Shown here: positions 16,660 through 25,166 of the stretch, piece by piece
Layout of the letters: the number at the start of each line of letters is the position of its first letter
Position numbering within the stretch: the stretch's first letter is position 1
From: Nodosilinea sp. PGN35
Lineage (GTDB): Bacteria > Cyanobacteriota > Cyanobacteriia > Phormidesmidales > Phormidesmidaceae
Assembly: GCF_029109325.1 (NCBI RefSeq)
Contig: NZ_JAQKQJ010000021.1
Span: forward strand, 240,475-304,474
Length of the DNA stretch: 64,000 nucleotides
Direction: 5' to 3'
The notes under the pieces: generated by a model
Databases searched by the model: none
What the model was told of the DNA's origin: nothing
Seen by the model: the letters and a program-made list of their open reading frames with translations, nothing else
Program-made: the position numbers and the translations under genes

Positions 16660-17664
16660 CTAGGCCTCAGCAATCATCACCTGAAAGCTCAGGGGAGCCA
16701 CCTGGGCATCCCCCAGGCTGACATCCAGCCGATGCTCGGCACCGGGCTGGGTCGCCAACCGCAGCACCAGGTCTCCGGGGGTAGAGCGTTCAGAGCCAAC
16801 GGTTTCGCCCAGGCTGGTCAGCTCCACGCTGCCACCCGTAGGCAGCACCGCCCTGACCTCCAGCTGCTCGTCGGGGCCGTAGGCGGCCTGTACGGTGAGC
16901 ATCCCCGAGGTTGTCAGCCAGGCCTGGGCCTGGGTGGGGCTGCTCTCACCCACAGTCAGCGACAGCGCTTCAAAAATGCCCTGGGCGGCCAGCATAGCCA
17001 GCGCCACCTGCTGGGGCGTAGAGGCCGTGGCGTAGTCTACCTCCGCCAGGGCGTCGGTTTGAGCCGAGCGATAGGCGGGGCGAGCCACCAGGCCGGCAAT
17101 GTACTCCAGGGTTTGCGGTTGGTCGGGGAACAGCCGTTCCACCGCCGCCACCAGTCGCCGACCGGTTTGGCGAATGTCTTGGGCCACCTGCTGGCACTGA
17201 TTGAGCAGATCGGCCAGCACATCTTCAGGCACATCGCCGGGAACCGAAAGGTTTTTCAGGTGGTCTAACCAGATAGAGGCTGCGCCAGAACCCAGGACAT
17301 CGGGATAGTCCTGAAGGTTTTTTTCCCACGGAAATAGAGGCGGGCGGTGGGCAATTTCTTGCCGCAGGCGGCGCTTCAAAAGGGCTTCAAAATGAGGTTG
17401 CACAGTGGATAGGTCTCCAGAGTCAAAGACAGGGGTGTAGTTGGGGTCGATCGCGTCATCCTCTGAAGCCGCTGGTGCTGGAGTAGATGTCTCAAAACCA
17501 GGGTAGGCCGTAGGGGAGAGCAAATCTGCTGCCCCCGCTGGCTCCGCCGTCTCAGCGTCAGCAGCCGGAAAAAAGCGCGTTCCTGATGGTGAGTCGTCCG
17601 CCGAAAGAGGCCCTAAAAGGAGCCTTAGTAAGAGGTCTTCGGGGATATCTGAGTCTCTATTCAT
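16660..17664 (-). CDS. Cyanobacterial protein of unknown function
   Basis: A 334-residue soluble protein. Residues 1-90 are acidic, Pro/Ala/Ser-rich and probably disordered; about 90-210 are helical (HFEALLKRRLRQEIAHRPPLFPWEKNLQDYPD, then a QVAQDIRQTGRRLVAAVERLF helix); about 240-334 are beta-rich (ALSLTVGESSPTQAQAWLTTSG). No catalytic motif is seen. It starts 39 nt after the stop of the HetZ-related gene on the same strand and is likely co-transcribed with it, so a related regulatory role is a reasonable but unproved guess. Confidence 0.65.
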   Translation of the reverse strand: MNRDSDIPEDLLLRLLLGPLSADDSPSGTRFFPAADAETAEPAGAADLLSPTAYPGFETSTPAPAASEDDAIDPNYTPVFDSGDLSTVQPHFEALLKRRLRQEIAHRPPLFPWEKNLQDYPDVLGSGAASIWLDHLKNLSVPGDVPEDVLADLLNQCQQVAQDIRQTGRRLVAAVERLFPDQPQTLEYIAGLVARPAYRSAQTDALAEVDYATASTPQQVALAMLAAQGIFEALSLTVGESSPTQAQAWLTTSGMLTVQAAYGPDEQLEVRAVLPTGGSVELTSLGETVGSERSTPGDLVLRLATQPGAEHRLDVSLGDAQVAPLSFQVMIAEA

Positions 17665-17703
17665 GGCCTGCTGCGCTCTGTCCGGATGGATGTTTGACGG
17701 ATA

Positions 17704-18852
17704 CTAAACGTTACGTATTTCCCAGGCGTGCTCTAGCAGCTTAGTCCACTGTTTTTGGAATTGGGTAGCGGTTATACCCAAAATTTTAGCGGCTTCGCCG
17801 TCGGCTATGCCCTGCTGCTTGAGCGCCAGCAGCTTGGCCTGCTTAGCGCTGAGGTTGTCTTGCAGCTGCTGCCACTGCTGGGCAGTCAGGCCCAGATTAG
17901 TCTCTAGACCAGCCTCTAACCATTCGTGAACGAGTTCCCAGTGGTGGGACAGGGCAAAGCGCAGCAGGTGGTACTTAAATCGCTGCTGTAAGTAGTCGCG
18001 CTGACGGGGGGTCAACCCCAGCAGGGCCTCAATTTCGTGGGTGGGCAGATCGAGCAGCCGCAGGGTAAAGTAGTCGGCGCACTCGTCCTGATTGCGCTCC
18101 TTGAGGTAGGCCAGCAGCTCTTCGACCACCCGCCCCCGCAGGGAGTTTTCGGGCAGGTCGTCGGCCTGGGCGATCATTTCTTCGCGCACCCGCTGGTGAG
18201 AGGCCGCCGGGCGCACGTCGTCGCCCTCGCCGCCGTAGTCGGTGGCCTGCTCAATGTCGATGGCGACCTCGGGGGGCTGCTGCTTCGAGAAGGTCTGGGC
18301 CCGCAGAATAATCAGCTGCTGGCTGCGCCGACCGGGCAGAGGAATGCGCCGCTTGCCGTAGCGCTCGGAGAAGGCCATGAACTCGGCCAGCTCCAGCAGG
18401 GTGCGGGGCTGGTAGCGATCGCCCAGCTGATTTTCGCGCCGAAAGGCATTCAGCGCCTCAACGTAGAATCCCTGTAAAAAATCTTCGATCAGCGCCAGTC
18501 GAGCCGGATAGCTGGTCTGCACCTGGGGCGGTGTTATGTAGCGGTACACAACGGCGCTGAGAGTGCTGTGCAGCTCAACGCGGCCCTGGCGCGAACCCAG
18601 GTTGTAGTACTTAAAGCACTGATCTAAACGGTGCTTGCCCAGGGACTTGGCCCAGGCCTCGACATCGCCGGAGGACTGGATGCGATCGCTCTCATGGCAG
18701 ATGCGCTGCACCTCGTTGGCCAGCCGCTGGGCCATAGCCCGGCACCCAGACTCTGGGGCCCCAGTGCCATTCTTTAGATCGTGGTAGAAAAGCTGGCTAA
18801 GCGAATCCACACTCAACGCACAGATACCCTGACTCAATCTGGCTATCCTCAA
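17704..18852 (-). CDS. HetZ-related/sigma-like cyanobacterial regulator
   Basis: A protein of up to 382 residues. The central block (about 120-200: LLELAEFMAFSERYGKRRIPLPGRRSQQLIILRAQTF) and the C-terminal helical repeats (LLDLPTHEIEALLGLTPRQRDYLQQRF, then DGEAAKILGITATQFQKQW, which reads as a helix-turn-helix) resemble the HetZ-related group of cyanobacterial DNA-binding proteins with sigma-region-4-like ends. The N-terminus is uncertain: GTG at 18810 or ATG at 18735 (MAQRLANEV) may be the real start. It lies upstream of, and probably in one transcript with, the unknown gene at 16660-17664. Subfamily naming is from memory; the HTH reading is moderately sure. Confidence 0.6.
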   Translation of the reverse strand: MRIARLSQGICALSVDSLSQLFYHDLKNGTGAPESGCRAMAQRLANEVQRICHESDRIQSSGDVEAWAKSLGKHRLDQCFKYYNLGSRQGRVELHSTLSAVVYRYITPPQVQTSYPARLALIEDFLQGFYVEALNAFRRENQLGDRYQPRTLLELAEFMAFSERYGKRRIPLPGRRSQQLIILRAQTFSKQQPPEVAIDIEQATDYGGEGDDVRPAASHQRVREEMIAQADDLPENSLRGRVVEELLAYLKERNQDECADYFTLRLLDLPTHEIEALLGLTPRQRDYLQQRFKYHLLRFALSHHWELVHEWLEAGLETNLGLTAQQWQQLQDNLSAKQAKLLALKQQGIADGEAAKILGITATQFQKQWTKLLEHAWEIRNV

Positions 18853-19191
18853 AAAGCTACACAGACCGTGGAGCGATATTCAGGTGTTTAGGAACGTGGT
18901 GGATGCGCCCGCTGCAATCTTGGCATGAGCTTTGGCTATCAGCTAGAAAGTCTAGCCCAGGCCCAGGGGTAGAAAAGTCTGGGTCTGATGAAATACCCAA
19001 GAATCACAAGCTACCCAGCAGTTTAACATCTGTCCGTAATTTTATGGATGAAGGGCCTGGCACCCCTCCCCCGGTAGCCCCCTACGGTAAAGTGATGCTA
19101 GATCGGGTGCGACCGCCCTCTGTATGGTTCCCGCCTAGCGCCCGGTCTGCCCATCCCAGGCGCTAGCTCTCAAAACCCCTCGGAAATTGCT
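18853..19191. other. Divergent intergenic region
   Basis: Holds the promoters of the two divergent flanking genes. CTAGCGCC (19135-19142) pairs with GGCGCTAG (19159-19166), an 8-bp hairpin in the leader of the gene at 19192. No coding frame is supported. Confidence 0.35.
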
Positions 19192-19665
19192 ATGGATCTT
19201 GACGCTCAGATTACATCCCTCCAGCAGAATGCCCCTAACGACGGGGTAACCGCTAACGCCATCACCACCATCGCGCCGACGCTCAAGGCGATCGCCGGTC
19301 AGCTCAAGCACGAGCAGTACTACGTGCTGCAAACCCTTGAGCAGGGCTGGATGATGACTACCCTCAGCAACCGCACCCAGCCCAACACCCAAAAGAATAT
19401 TGTCTACGCCTACCCCACCCTACAGGATGCCGCCACTGGCCAGGCGGCCAATAAAGACCCCCAGGTGATGGCGCTGCCGGTGCCCGTAGTGCACATCCTG
19501 TTTCAGCTGCTCGCTATGCAGCCCATCGACAGCCTGATTTTCTTCGAAACCCCTGGCCAGATTGGCCAGGGTATTGAGATTCGCCGTCAGGACATGCAGG
19601 CGCTCATTCAGGCCCAGCTTCAGCAGGCCCAACAGGGCAGCCCTATCCCTCCCGATATGGCTTGA
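19192..19665 (+). CDS. Conserved-looking cyanobacterial hypothetical protein
   Basis: A 157-residue soluble protein, MDLDAQITSLQQNAPNDG at the start. Helices flank a central beta-rich part with QYYVLQTLEQGWMMTTLSNR and a hydrophobic VPVVHILFQLLAMQPIDSLIFFE segment; the C-terminal 30 residues are Gln-rich (IQAQLQQAQQGSP). There is no signal peptide and no recognised catalytic motif. It lies just upstream of tRNA-Val, outside the putative island. I recall similar single-copy proteins in other cyanobacteria but cannot name a function. Confidence 0.65.
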   Translation: MDLDAQITSLQQNAPNDGVTANAITTIAPTLKAIAGQLKHEQYYVLQTLEQGWMMTTLSNRTQPNTQKNIVYAYPTLQDAATGQAANKDPQVMALPVPVVHILFQLLAMQPIDSLIFFETPGQIGQGIEIRRQDMQALIQAQLQQAQQGSPIPPDMA

Positions 19666-19720
19666 CCCGAAAAATTTTCGCTAAATGGCCCCAGAAGATG
19701 TGCTATCTTAAAAAACCCGA

Positions 19721-19792
19721 GGGCGATTAGCACAGTGGTAGCGCGCTTCCTTCACACGGAAGAGGTCACTGGTTCGAAACCAGTATCGCCCA
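19721..19792 (+). tRNA. trnV: tRNA-Val (anticodon CAC)
   Basis: GGGCGAT/ATCGCCC acceptor stem, D arm with AGTGGTA, anticodon arm CTTCC-TTCACAC-GGAAG (CAC at loop centre), T arm ACTGG-TTCGAAA-CCAGT, discriminator A. No CCA is encoded. A tyrosine integrase starts 209 nt downstream, so the 3' end is a candidate attachment site. Confidence 0.95.
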
Positions 19793-19810
19793 TACAACCC
19801 AAAACCTCTG

Positions 19811-19857
19811 AACCCCTTGATTTAGAAGCCCTGAAAGCCTATAAATCAGGGGGTTTT
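19811..19857 (+). terminator. Terminator-like hairpin after tRNA-Val
   Basis: AACCCCTTGATTTA (19811-19824) pairs with TAAATCAGGGGGTT (19842-19855), one wobble in 14 bp, followed by TT. It lies 18 nt past the tRNA. Confidence 0.6.
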
Positions 19858-19930
19858 CAGTTGCGGGATATTCCCGCCGAGAGAACTGGCCATGTAACAT
19901 TTGGTCATTTTTGGGTGCATTTAGCTGCGG

Positions 19931-19952
19931 TTTGACTATCATTTGACTATCA
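19931..19952. repeat. Tandem direct repeat TTTGACTATCA x2 before the integrase gene
   Basis: TTTGACTATCA at 19931-19941 and again at 19942-19952. The 10-mer recurs as an inverted pair inside the integrase gene (TTTGACTATC 20397-20406; GATAGTCAAA 20418-20427). Possible binding sites for the integrase or its partner. Confidence 0.8.
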
Positions 19953-20001
19953 GGGTAAGTACATTAGTTCGCTTCCATGTACCCCTTTCGAGCATTGCGC
20001 C

Positions 20002-21171
20002 ATGTACAGCAAAAATTCAGGTAGAGCGCCTAAGGGATCTGTTGGCATTGAATCCTTTCGAGGCCGACTTCGGATACGCCTGCCCCGGCATCTCTATGAC
20101 GGCAAGCAAAAGTACCTCTCCACCGATCTGGCAGATACAGACATTAATCGGAGAGTAGTCGATGCCAAAGCTAAACTCATTGAGTCAGACATAGCCTTGG
20201 AGCGATTTGATTACACCCTGGCAAAATACGGTAAGCCTAAGCCACCCCAGCTAACGGTGCTAGAGCCCCTCAAGCCTCAAAGCATGACGGTGATGGACCT
20301 CTGGGAACGGTATGCCGCTCACAAACTGCCCGGTCTAAAAGCCAAAACTCAGGAAAAATATGACAACCTCACCCGGCTGTATCGGAAGCTGGGCGATTTG
20401 ACTATCGATGAGCCGCTGATAGTCAAACAAAAGCTGGAGCAGGTCACCACCATTTACCGCACCAAAGACGGGCTGATGTACCTAGCTGCTGCCTGCCGCT
20501 GGGGCAAAAAGCACAAGCTGGTTGCTGCCAACCCCTTTGAGGGAATGGCCCAAGAGCTACCCCAGTATCGCTATCAGGTGGATCCTAAACCCAATGCTTT
20601 TACGGAAGAAGAGCGAGACCGAGTGATCGCAGCATTTCAGAATGACAACCGCAAAGGCATGAACTACCGTCTCTACGCTCCTTTTGTGGAGTTCCTATTC
20701 TGTGTGGGCTGTAGACCCAGTGAGGCAATCGGGTTGCAGTGGCAACATATCTCAGAGGACTTCGGCACCATCAACTTTGAGGGGTCGTTGGTACAAATCG
20801 GCAATCGGCGTGTTCGCAGCAAAGGAAGCAAGAATAATAAAACGCGGCAAATTGCTGTTTCCCCGCGAGTACAAACCCTGCTGCAGTCTATAGCGCCTGA
20901 GAATCCAAACCCTACACAACTTGTTTTTCCGTCGCGGGACGGTGACTCGATCAGCTATCGGAATTTTTCCCGGAGAGGCTGGACAAAGATCACAACCCCC
21001 ATCAAGCCGGACACAACCCCCTACTCCTGTAGGGATACATTTATCACTACCCAGCTGATTAAAGGGGTGCCAAGTGCGGTGATCGCCAAGTGGTGCGATA
21101 CCTCCACCCAAATGATCGACAAAAACTATGCAGATAAGTTGAAGCTCTCCCAGCTTCGACCGAAAGACTAG
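20002..21171 (+). CDS. Tyrosine recombinase/integrase
   Basis: A 389-residue phage/ICE-type integrase. An N-terminal arm-binding part (KYLSTDLADTDINRRVVDAKAKL), a SAM-like core-binding domain (about 95-165: MTVMDLWERYAAHKLPGLKAKTQEKY) and a catalytic domain (about 195-385). The first Arg is in GCRPSEAIGLQW, the Lys region is GSKNNKTRQIAV, box II reads YSCRDTFIT (Arg kept, the usual His of HxLRH replaced) and the nucleophile is Tyr in DKNYADKL. It sits 209 nt after tRNA-Val, a normal integration target. It overlaps the convergent HTH gene by 4 nt. Confidence 0.88.
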   Translation: MYSKNSGRAPKGSVGIESFRGRLRIRLPRHLYDGKQKYLSTDLADTDINRRVVDAKAKLIESDIALERFDYTLAKYGKPKPPQLTVLEPLKPQSMTVMDLWERYAAHKLPGLKAKTQEKYDNLTRLYRKLGDLTIDEPLIVKQKLEQVTTIYRTKDGLMYLAAACRWGKKHKLVAANPFEGMAQELPQYRYQVDPKPNAFTEEERDRVIAAFQNDNRKGMNYRLYAPFVEFLFCVGCRPSEAIGLQWQHISEDFGTINFEGSLVQIGNRRVRSKGSKNNKTRQIAVSPRVQTLLQSIAPENPNPTQLVFPSRDGDSISYRNFSRRGWTKITTPIKPDTTPYSCRDTFITTQLIKGVPSAVIAKWCDTSTQMIDKNYADKLKLSQLRPKD

Positions 21172-21425
21172 GGCTTGCGCCGGGGGGACTGATTACTCAA
21201 CAGTCCCCTCTGGTAGGTTTCAATGGCTTGGATGTGAGCGGCTGGATTGCCTCGGTTATGGAGCCAGTCTTGAATCAGCTCCAGGTTGTAGCGGACACAG
21301 CGACTGTTGATCCGCACCCAGTGAATGCCCTCAATCCATTCGCCCTGAAGGCGGTATTTCTTCAGCGTTGAACCGCTGAGGTTGAGCCGTTCTGAGGCCG
21401 TTCGTTTGTTAACAAAAAGAAGCAT
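21168..21425 (-). CDS. Small excisionase-like DNA-binding protein
   Basis: An 85-residue basic protein from ATG 21425, chosen because CAGGAG lies 10 nt upstream and because the conserved-looking part begins MLLFVNKRTASERLNLSGST. The segment RTASERLNLSGSTLKKYRLQGEWIEG reads as a winged-helix/MerR-like helix-turn-helix, and HWVRINSRCVRYNLELIQDWL as the wing, like excisionases. Its stop overlaps the stop of the convergent integrase gene, which fits an int/xis pair. Confidence 0.6.
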   Translation of the reverse strand: MLLFVNKRTASERLNLSGSTLKKYRLQGEWIEGIHWVRINSRCVRYNLELIQDWLHNRGNPAAHIQAIETYQRGLLSNQSPRRKP

Positions 21426-21806
21426 GGCACCCAACTCCTGGGTAAACGACAGGGCCAAGGCCCAAAGCAGAGTTGGTAGAGCGTTGTGGTGCAGCCCCTG
21501 ATTGGTATGGCGGTTGCACTGTCCTGATGCTGTCATTCTAGGGGAGCCAGCAAGGGTTTAGCTGATACAATGCTGATTAATTTATAATGCTTATTAATAG
21601 ATCAGCATAAGCAATTGCCCCATGAGAATTCCCCCCCTCCCCCCTCCCCCCTGGTGCTCCTGTTGAGGGCTAGGAAGCAATGGAGATGCAGAATCGGCAC
21701 CCAGCTGTTATCCCTGGATGAGCCTTCCTTTAGTCATTGATGATGTCTGCGAGGTCGGGCTACGGATGTGAAGCTTGATAGGTGATTATCTATTGGGCTC
21801 AAGTTT
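21426..21806. promoter_or_regulatory. AT-rich control region upstream of the excisionase-like gene
   Basis: ATGCTGAT (21570-21577) and ATCAGCAT (21601-21608) form an inverted repeat around an AT-rich core with two ATTAAT boxes, a likely operator. A C-rich tract (21641-21662, runs of 5-7 C) follows, so the minus strand has G-quadruplex potential. No gene is seen. Confidence 0.35.
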
Positions 21807-22464
21807 TTGATAGAACTTCTTGCCCACCAACCTTTCTTGAGGTTGTTTGCTTACAACCGCCATGGCGACTCGGTCGGTGGACTCTATGATGATGGGGAAT
21901 TGTGGAACCCTGTGATTGATGATTCAACGTTCCATAAAGCTTCTCAGTGGCCAGGGGCAAGTTGTCAACGGGCTGATTTGCACCATGCAGCAGCGCCACC
22001 AAGATGACTTTCAAACCATCTGGCAAGGCATTCTGAATGCGACGGGCCAACCCGATGCCGGGTGGATGTGGGACTATAAGCGTCGTCAGTCAGAGCAGGA
22101 GAACCGCTATGAGGCCTATGCGCTGGAAGCGGAGGCACTGACCCAGGGGCTTCTATTTCTCGAAACTCAATGGCGCCGCTCTCAGTTGCAGTCGCCCTCC
22201 CGCCTAGTTTATGTAGAGGCTCTGGCCTCGGCCCCCTGGAATCGGGGCAGCCTGGAGCAACCGCCTTTTTTCCGAGGGGTGGGGCGAACGCTCTTACTCT
22301 TTGCTCGCCAACGTAGCCTGGAATTGGGATACGAAGGGCGAGTCGGACTCCATGCCTTGCCCGAATCGGAAGCTTTTTACCGCCATATTCAGATGCCGGA
22401 TTATGGGGCAGACTCAGAAAAAGAAGGCTTGGTATACTTCGAGTACGGCGCAATTCAACCCTGA
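21807..22464 (+). pseudogene. GNAT-type acetyltransferase gene broken by a frameshift
   Basis: The intact part in frame from 21916 gives a 182-residue product with a GNAT-like core (RLVYVEALASAPWNRG, FFRGVGRTLLLFARQRSLELGYEGRVGLHALPESEAFYRHI, the typical acetyl-CoA-loop and last helix). Its first residues are unnatural, while the previous frame from TTG 21807 reads FLRLFAYNRHGDSVGGLYD and on to NPVIDDSTF, a sensible N-terminus. The two halves join if one base is gained or lost near 21930-21940, so the gene is probably a recent pseudogene or holds a sequencing error. It precedes the unknown gene at 22491. Confidence 0.55.
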
Positions 22465-22490
22465 ACGGTTCAGTACCCTTGATTTCTCAT

Positions 22491-23024
22491 ATGGATGAGC
22501 GCAGACTAGCAGAACAATTTGCACAGACCGGCAACCTTATGGATCTGTGTGCTAATGAAGACTGGCTGAAGGAATCGGCCCAGGTTGAAGCGGATTGTGG
22601 CAGGAATGTCGAGGCTGGTTTGGCCTTGCGAGATTATGCTGCTCGCTCGGGCTCGCCGACAATAGAGCAGCTTCAGATGGTCAAGCTGCAATCTATTCTA
22701 TTTTCAGAACTCCGCGCTTGGATGGAAGCTTGGGGGCTGGGCTTGAGTTTTGAGGCCACCTACACGGAAGCTCGTCGGCTCATTCGCTATCATCTTCAGC
22801 ACCTCAGTCTAGAGCAACATGCCTGGGCCGAGACGGTACTTACTGCTTCAGAACAAGATCTGGCTTCCGATCAAGGGCCGGGTCGTTCCCAGGCGATCGC
22901 GATGTTGAGCGACCTATTAACCCAGGAAGACTGGCAAATTCTGGCCAACACGGCGGCGCAAGGAATGGCCGCTGGGGTTTTGCAAATGCGACAGCTTGAT
23001 GTTGTGAGCGCGAAAGCCAGCTAA
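22491..23024 (+). CDS. Hypothetical helical protein
   Basis: A 177-residue acidic, helical protein taken from ATG 22491 (MDERRLAEQFAQTGNLMDL); an in-frame Met four codons earlier is less likely. It contains one Cys pair region (DLCANEDWLKESAQVEADCGRN) and a Trp/Gln-rich centre; no signal peptide or catalytic motif. It starts 27 nt after the GNAT gene and likely forms a pair with it. No family is recognised. Confidence 0.5.
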   Translation: MDERRLAEQFAQTGNLMDLCANEDWLKESAQVEADCGRNVEAGLALRDYAARSGSPTIEQLQMVKLQSILFSELRAWMEAWGLGLSFEATYTEARRLIRYHLQHLSLEQHAWAETVLTASEQDLASDQGPGRSQAIAMLSDLLTQEDWQILANTAAQGMAAGVLQMRQLDVVSAKAS

Positions 23025-23246
23025 GCAAACGGGCTCATCTGGCTATGCTTAATCAGTGCAAGACCCGGATACCATCATGAATTCGGTGGCAGAACAGCAG
23101 ATCATGTAAAGGACACCGGGCTGATCGCGCGAATTCAACCACTGACGATCGAGTCGTTTGTACAGCTGTTAAATTATGAACACACCATCAGACCAGGAAA
23201 GTGCCCGCAGTATGGCGACTTCGGTGTTGGAAAGGGGCAGACGGCA

Positions 23247-23567
23247 ATGAAGCAGGAGATGGATGCTGCAGAGCAGGCGTTGAGTGCCATTTCGGATAAG
23301 TCTCAGGAAGCCCAGTCGCTGGGTGGGACCCAAGACGTGATGAAAAATTTGACGGATATGGTCAGTCATCAGAGTCAGCTGGAGTCGGGCAGTTATGAAC
23401 AGTTGATGCAGTTGCGGCAGCAGTCGGCGACGGCGAATTTGATTGGGGCGAATATCTCGGAGGCGCTGGATGAGGGGAATCGGGCGAAGCATGCGGAGGA
23501 AATGGCTGGGGCGCAGCAGGTAGTGCAGGCGGCGGCGAATATGTATTTGCTGGGGGCAAAGCAATAG
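23247..23567 (+). CDS. Helical protein, possibly a remnant of a conjugation (TrbJ/VirB5-like) gene
   Basis: A 106-residue helical protein, rich in Gln, Ala, Ser and Met (VMKNLTDMVSHQSQLESGSYEQLMQLRQQS), similar in texture to the C-terminal part of TrbJ/VirB5-type pilus-tip proteins. The frame is open for the full 222 nt upstream, back to the stop of the previous gene in the same frame, and the upstream text (ESFVQLLNYEHTIRPGK) looks coding, but no start codon is found there. It may be the 3' part of a longer decayed gene. The similarity is weak. Confidence 0.4.
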   Translation: MKQEMDAAEQALSAISDKSQEAQSLGGTQDVMKNLTDMVSHQSQLESGSYEQLMQLRQQSATANLIGANISEALDEGNRAKHAEEMAGAQQVVQAAANMYLLGAKQ

Positions 23568-23705
23568 TGGGATTCAATTGCCTTTCAGTAGACTCTCTCG
23601 GACGACTGCCAACGCGGGTAACAATGGATTGGTATGGTGCGGCTTTTGATGACATACTCAATACTCTACAACTCCGTCCCAGCCTGTAATTTGTCGGACA
23701 CACTT

Positions 23706-25151
23706 CTATGTTGAGAACAATCTACAGGTTCGACCATACTGTTGACTCGCAGTCCAACCGTAGCAAATAACTGGTGCTGTCGCGTCTAGACGATGCCCTA
23801 AAAACAGAGCAAGGTGGGATGGACCTGTATAGAACAGGTGAATCTCTTTACATTGCTTAGATTGTAAGGACTGAATAAGTAGCCTCTTTAAAGCACTAAC
23901 GATCCAATTGATTTGCTGTGGAGAGATAACAGGTTGTTCTCCTTGAATGTTCAGCAGTGGTAGGTTAAGTAACTTAAGCTTTTCCAAATCAGCTTGTACT
24001 TGAAATAGAGTATTGCGATAGATATTGATGTTTACAACAAGTCGATTGCCCTGCCCTTCCACCAGATTATGAACCAGAGTATAGGCTGGAGTATCCCCTG
24101 TGAGGTGAGCATCAGTTGACCAAAGCTCACCCCGATATTCCATATCAATAGCGAAGCCTCGAACCGCAGAGAAGACAGATCCGATTGCCAAACATGCGGA
24201 TAATCGTCGATTCCCCAAAAGCTTAATTCGTTTGGTATTACGGTGGTTCTCAATCCAGATTCTTGTTTCATGAAGGTCAGCTATAAGCTGATTCCACTGC
24301 TCAGGTGGAGCGATCGCGCGGGTTTCACCGCCAGAGAACCGAGTCCAATCGAAACGTAAGCCTGGATGGGTTGGGTTGTCATCAGGAGCAATAGCTGTGT
24401 AAATCTGAATGGGGTGGGGGGTGGGTCGCTGATGGGCTGGGATTTTCTCCCAAAGTTTGATTTCTAGCTCCTTACGAGATATGGGGCGGTTGCCGCTTCT
24501 TCTGATAAAGGTACTTAAGTGATTGTAGATATCATCAAGAACTCGCCCTGACAAATCCCTATATTCGTCCAAATGGTCAACCAGCGTTTGCTTAAAGACT
24601 GCTTCACCGTGAGATTTAGCCGTATTCCAATCCGTTTCAACGGTTACTTTTTCTAAAAGAAAGAGGGCATTTTGCTGTGTGCCCCCCTTATCCTCAAGCA
24701 GTCGAACATACTCCTGGACAGAATTTTTTTTGACAGTATCCTGTTCATCATAAAAATTCTGAGATCCCTGTACTCGCTGCAACCCATTGAGTATTGGCTG
24801 TAGTTCTTTCGATGCACCTGCTCCAATTAGGGTAAACCTACGGTAGGTGCCAGGACTACCGACATCTATTTCCTGGAATCGCTTGACCTCCTTCCAGAAC
24901 TCAGCGGGTTGAAGCGTGTGGTCTTTAACCTCGATCAAGTTCTTGACAAAGCCCTGGCGGGGGACGAAGAACTTAGCTTCAACGTCACCCGTTGCTTCTT
25001 TAACCATTGCAGTAAAGCCCTCCTGCGCTAACCACTCAGGAAGTCGGGCAAGAATGACGTGATCCTGAAAAGAGAAACCACCCTCTGCTATATCCCCACC
25101 GCGAGACTGGGGTTCCAAGAGCGACGGAGTGAGGCGATCTCGGTCAGTCAT
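23706..25151 (-). CDS. cap4: CBASS effector Cap4: DUF4297 nuclease-SAVED protein
   Basis: A 481-residue two-domain protein. The N-terminal DUF4297 part (about 20-240) has GGFSFQDHVILARLPEWL and a PD-(D/E)xK pattern: Asp56 in ATGDVEAKF and Glu74-x-Lys76 in LIEVKD. The C-terminal SAVED part (about 310-481) has CLAIGSVFSAVRGFAIDMEY and ends with EIHLFYTGPSHLALFLGHRL and VICYGWTASQQYGRTCRL, the cyclic-oligonucleotide-sensing half. In known CBASS systems SAVED binding triggers the nuclease, which degrades DNA and kills the infected cell. Third gene of a minus-strand operon, 15 nt after the E2-like gene. Confidence 0.88.
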   Translation of the reverse strand: MTDRDRLTPSLLEPQSRGGDIAEGGFSFQDHVILARLPEWLAQEGFTAMVKEATGDVEAKFFVPRQGFVKNLIEVKDHTLQPAEFWKEVKRFQEIDVGSPGTYRRFTLIGAGASKELQPILNGLQRVQGSQNFYDEQDTVKKNSVQEYVRLLEDKGGTQQNALFLLEKVTVETDWNTAKSHGEAVFKQTLVDHLDEYRDLSGRVLDDIYNHLSTFIRRSGNRPISRKELEIKLWEKIPAHQRPTPHPIQIYTAIAPDDNPTHPGLRFDWTRFSGGETRAIAPPEQWNQLIADLHETRIWIENHRNTKRIKLLGNRRLSACLAIGSVFSAVRGFAIDMEYRGELWSTDAHLTGDTPAYTLVHNLVEGQGNRLVVNINIYRNTLFQVQADLEKLKLLNLPLLNIQGEQPVISPQQINWIVSALKRLLIQSLQSKQCKEIHLFYTGPSHLALFLGHRLDATAPVICYGWTASQQYGRTCRLFST

Positions 25152-25166
25152 ACACTTGCTCCTGGC

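Noticed and set aside
17704..18852. True group 3/4 sigma factor
   Set aside because: A helix-turn-helix at the C-terminus is visible but sigma region 2 is not; HetZ-related fits better.
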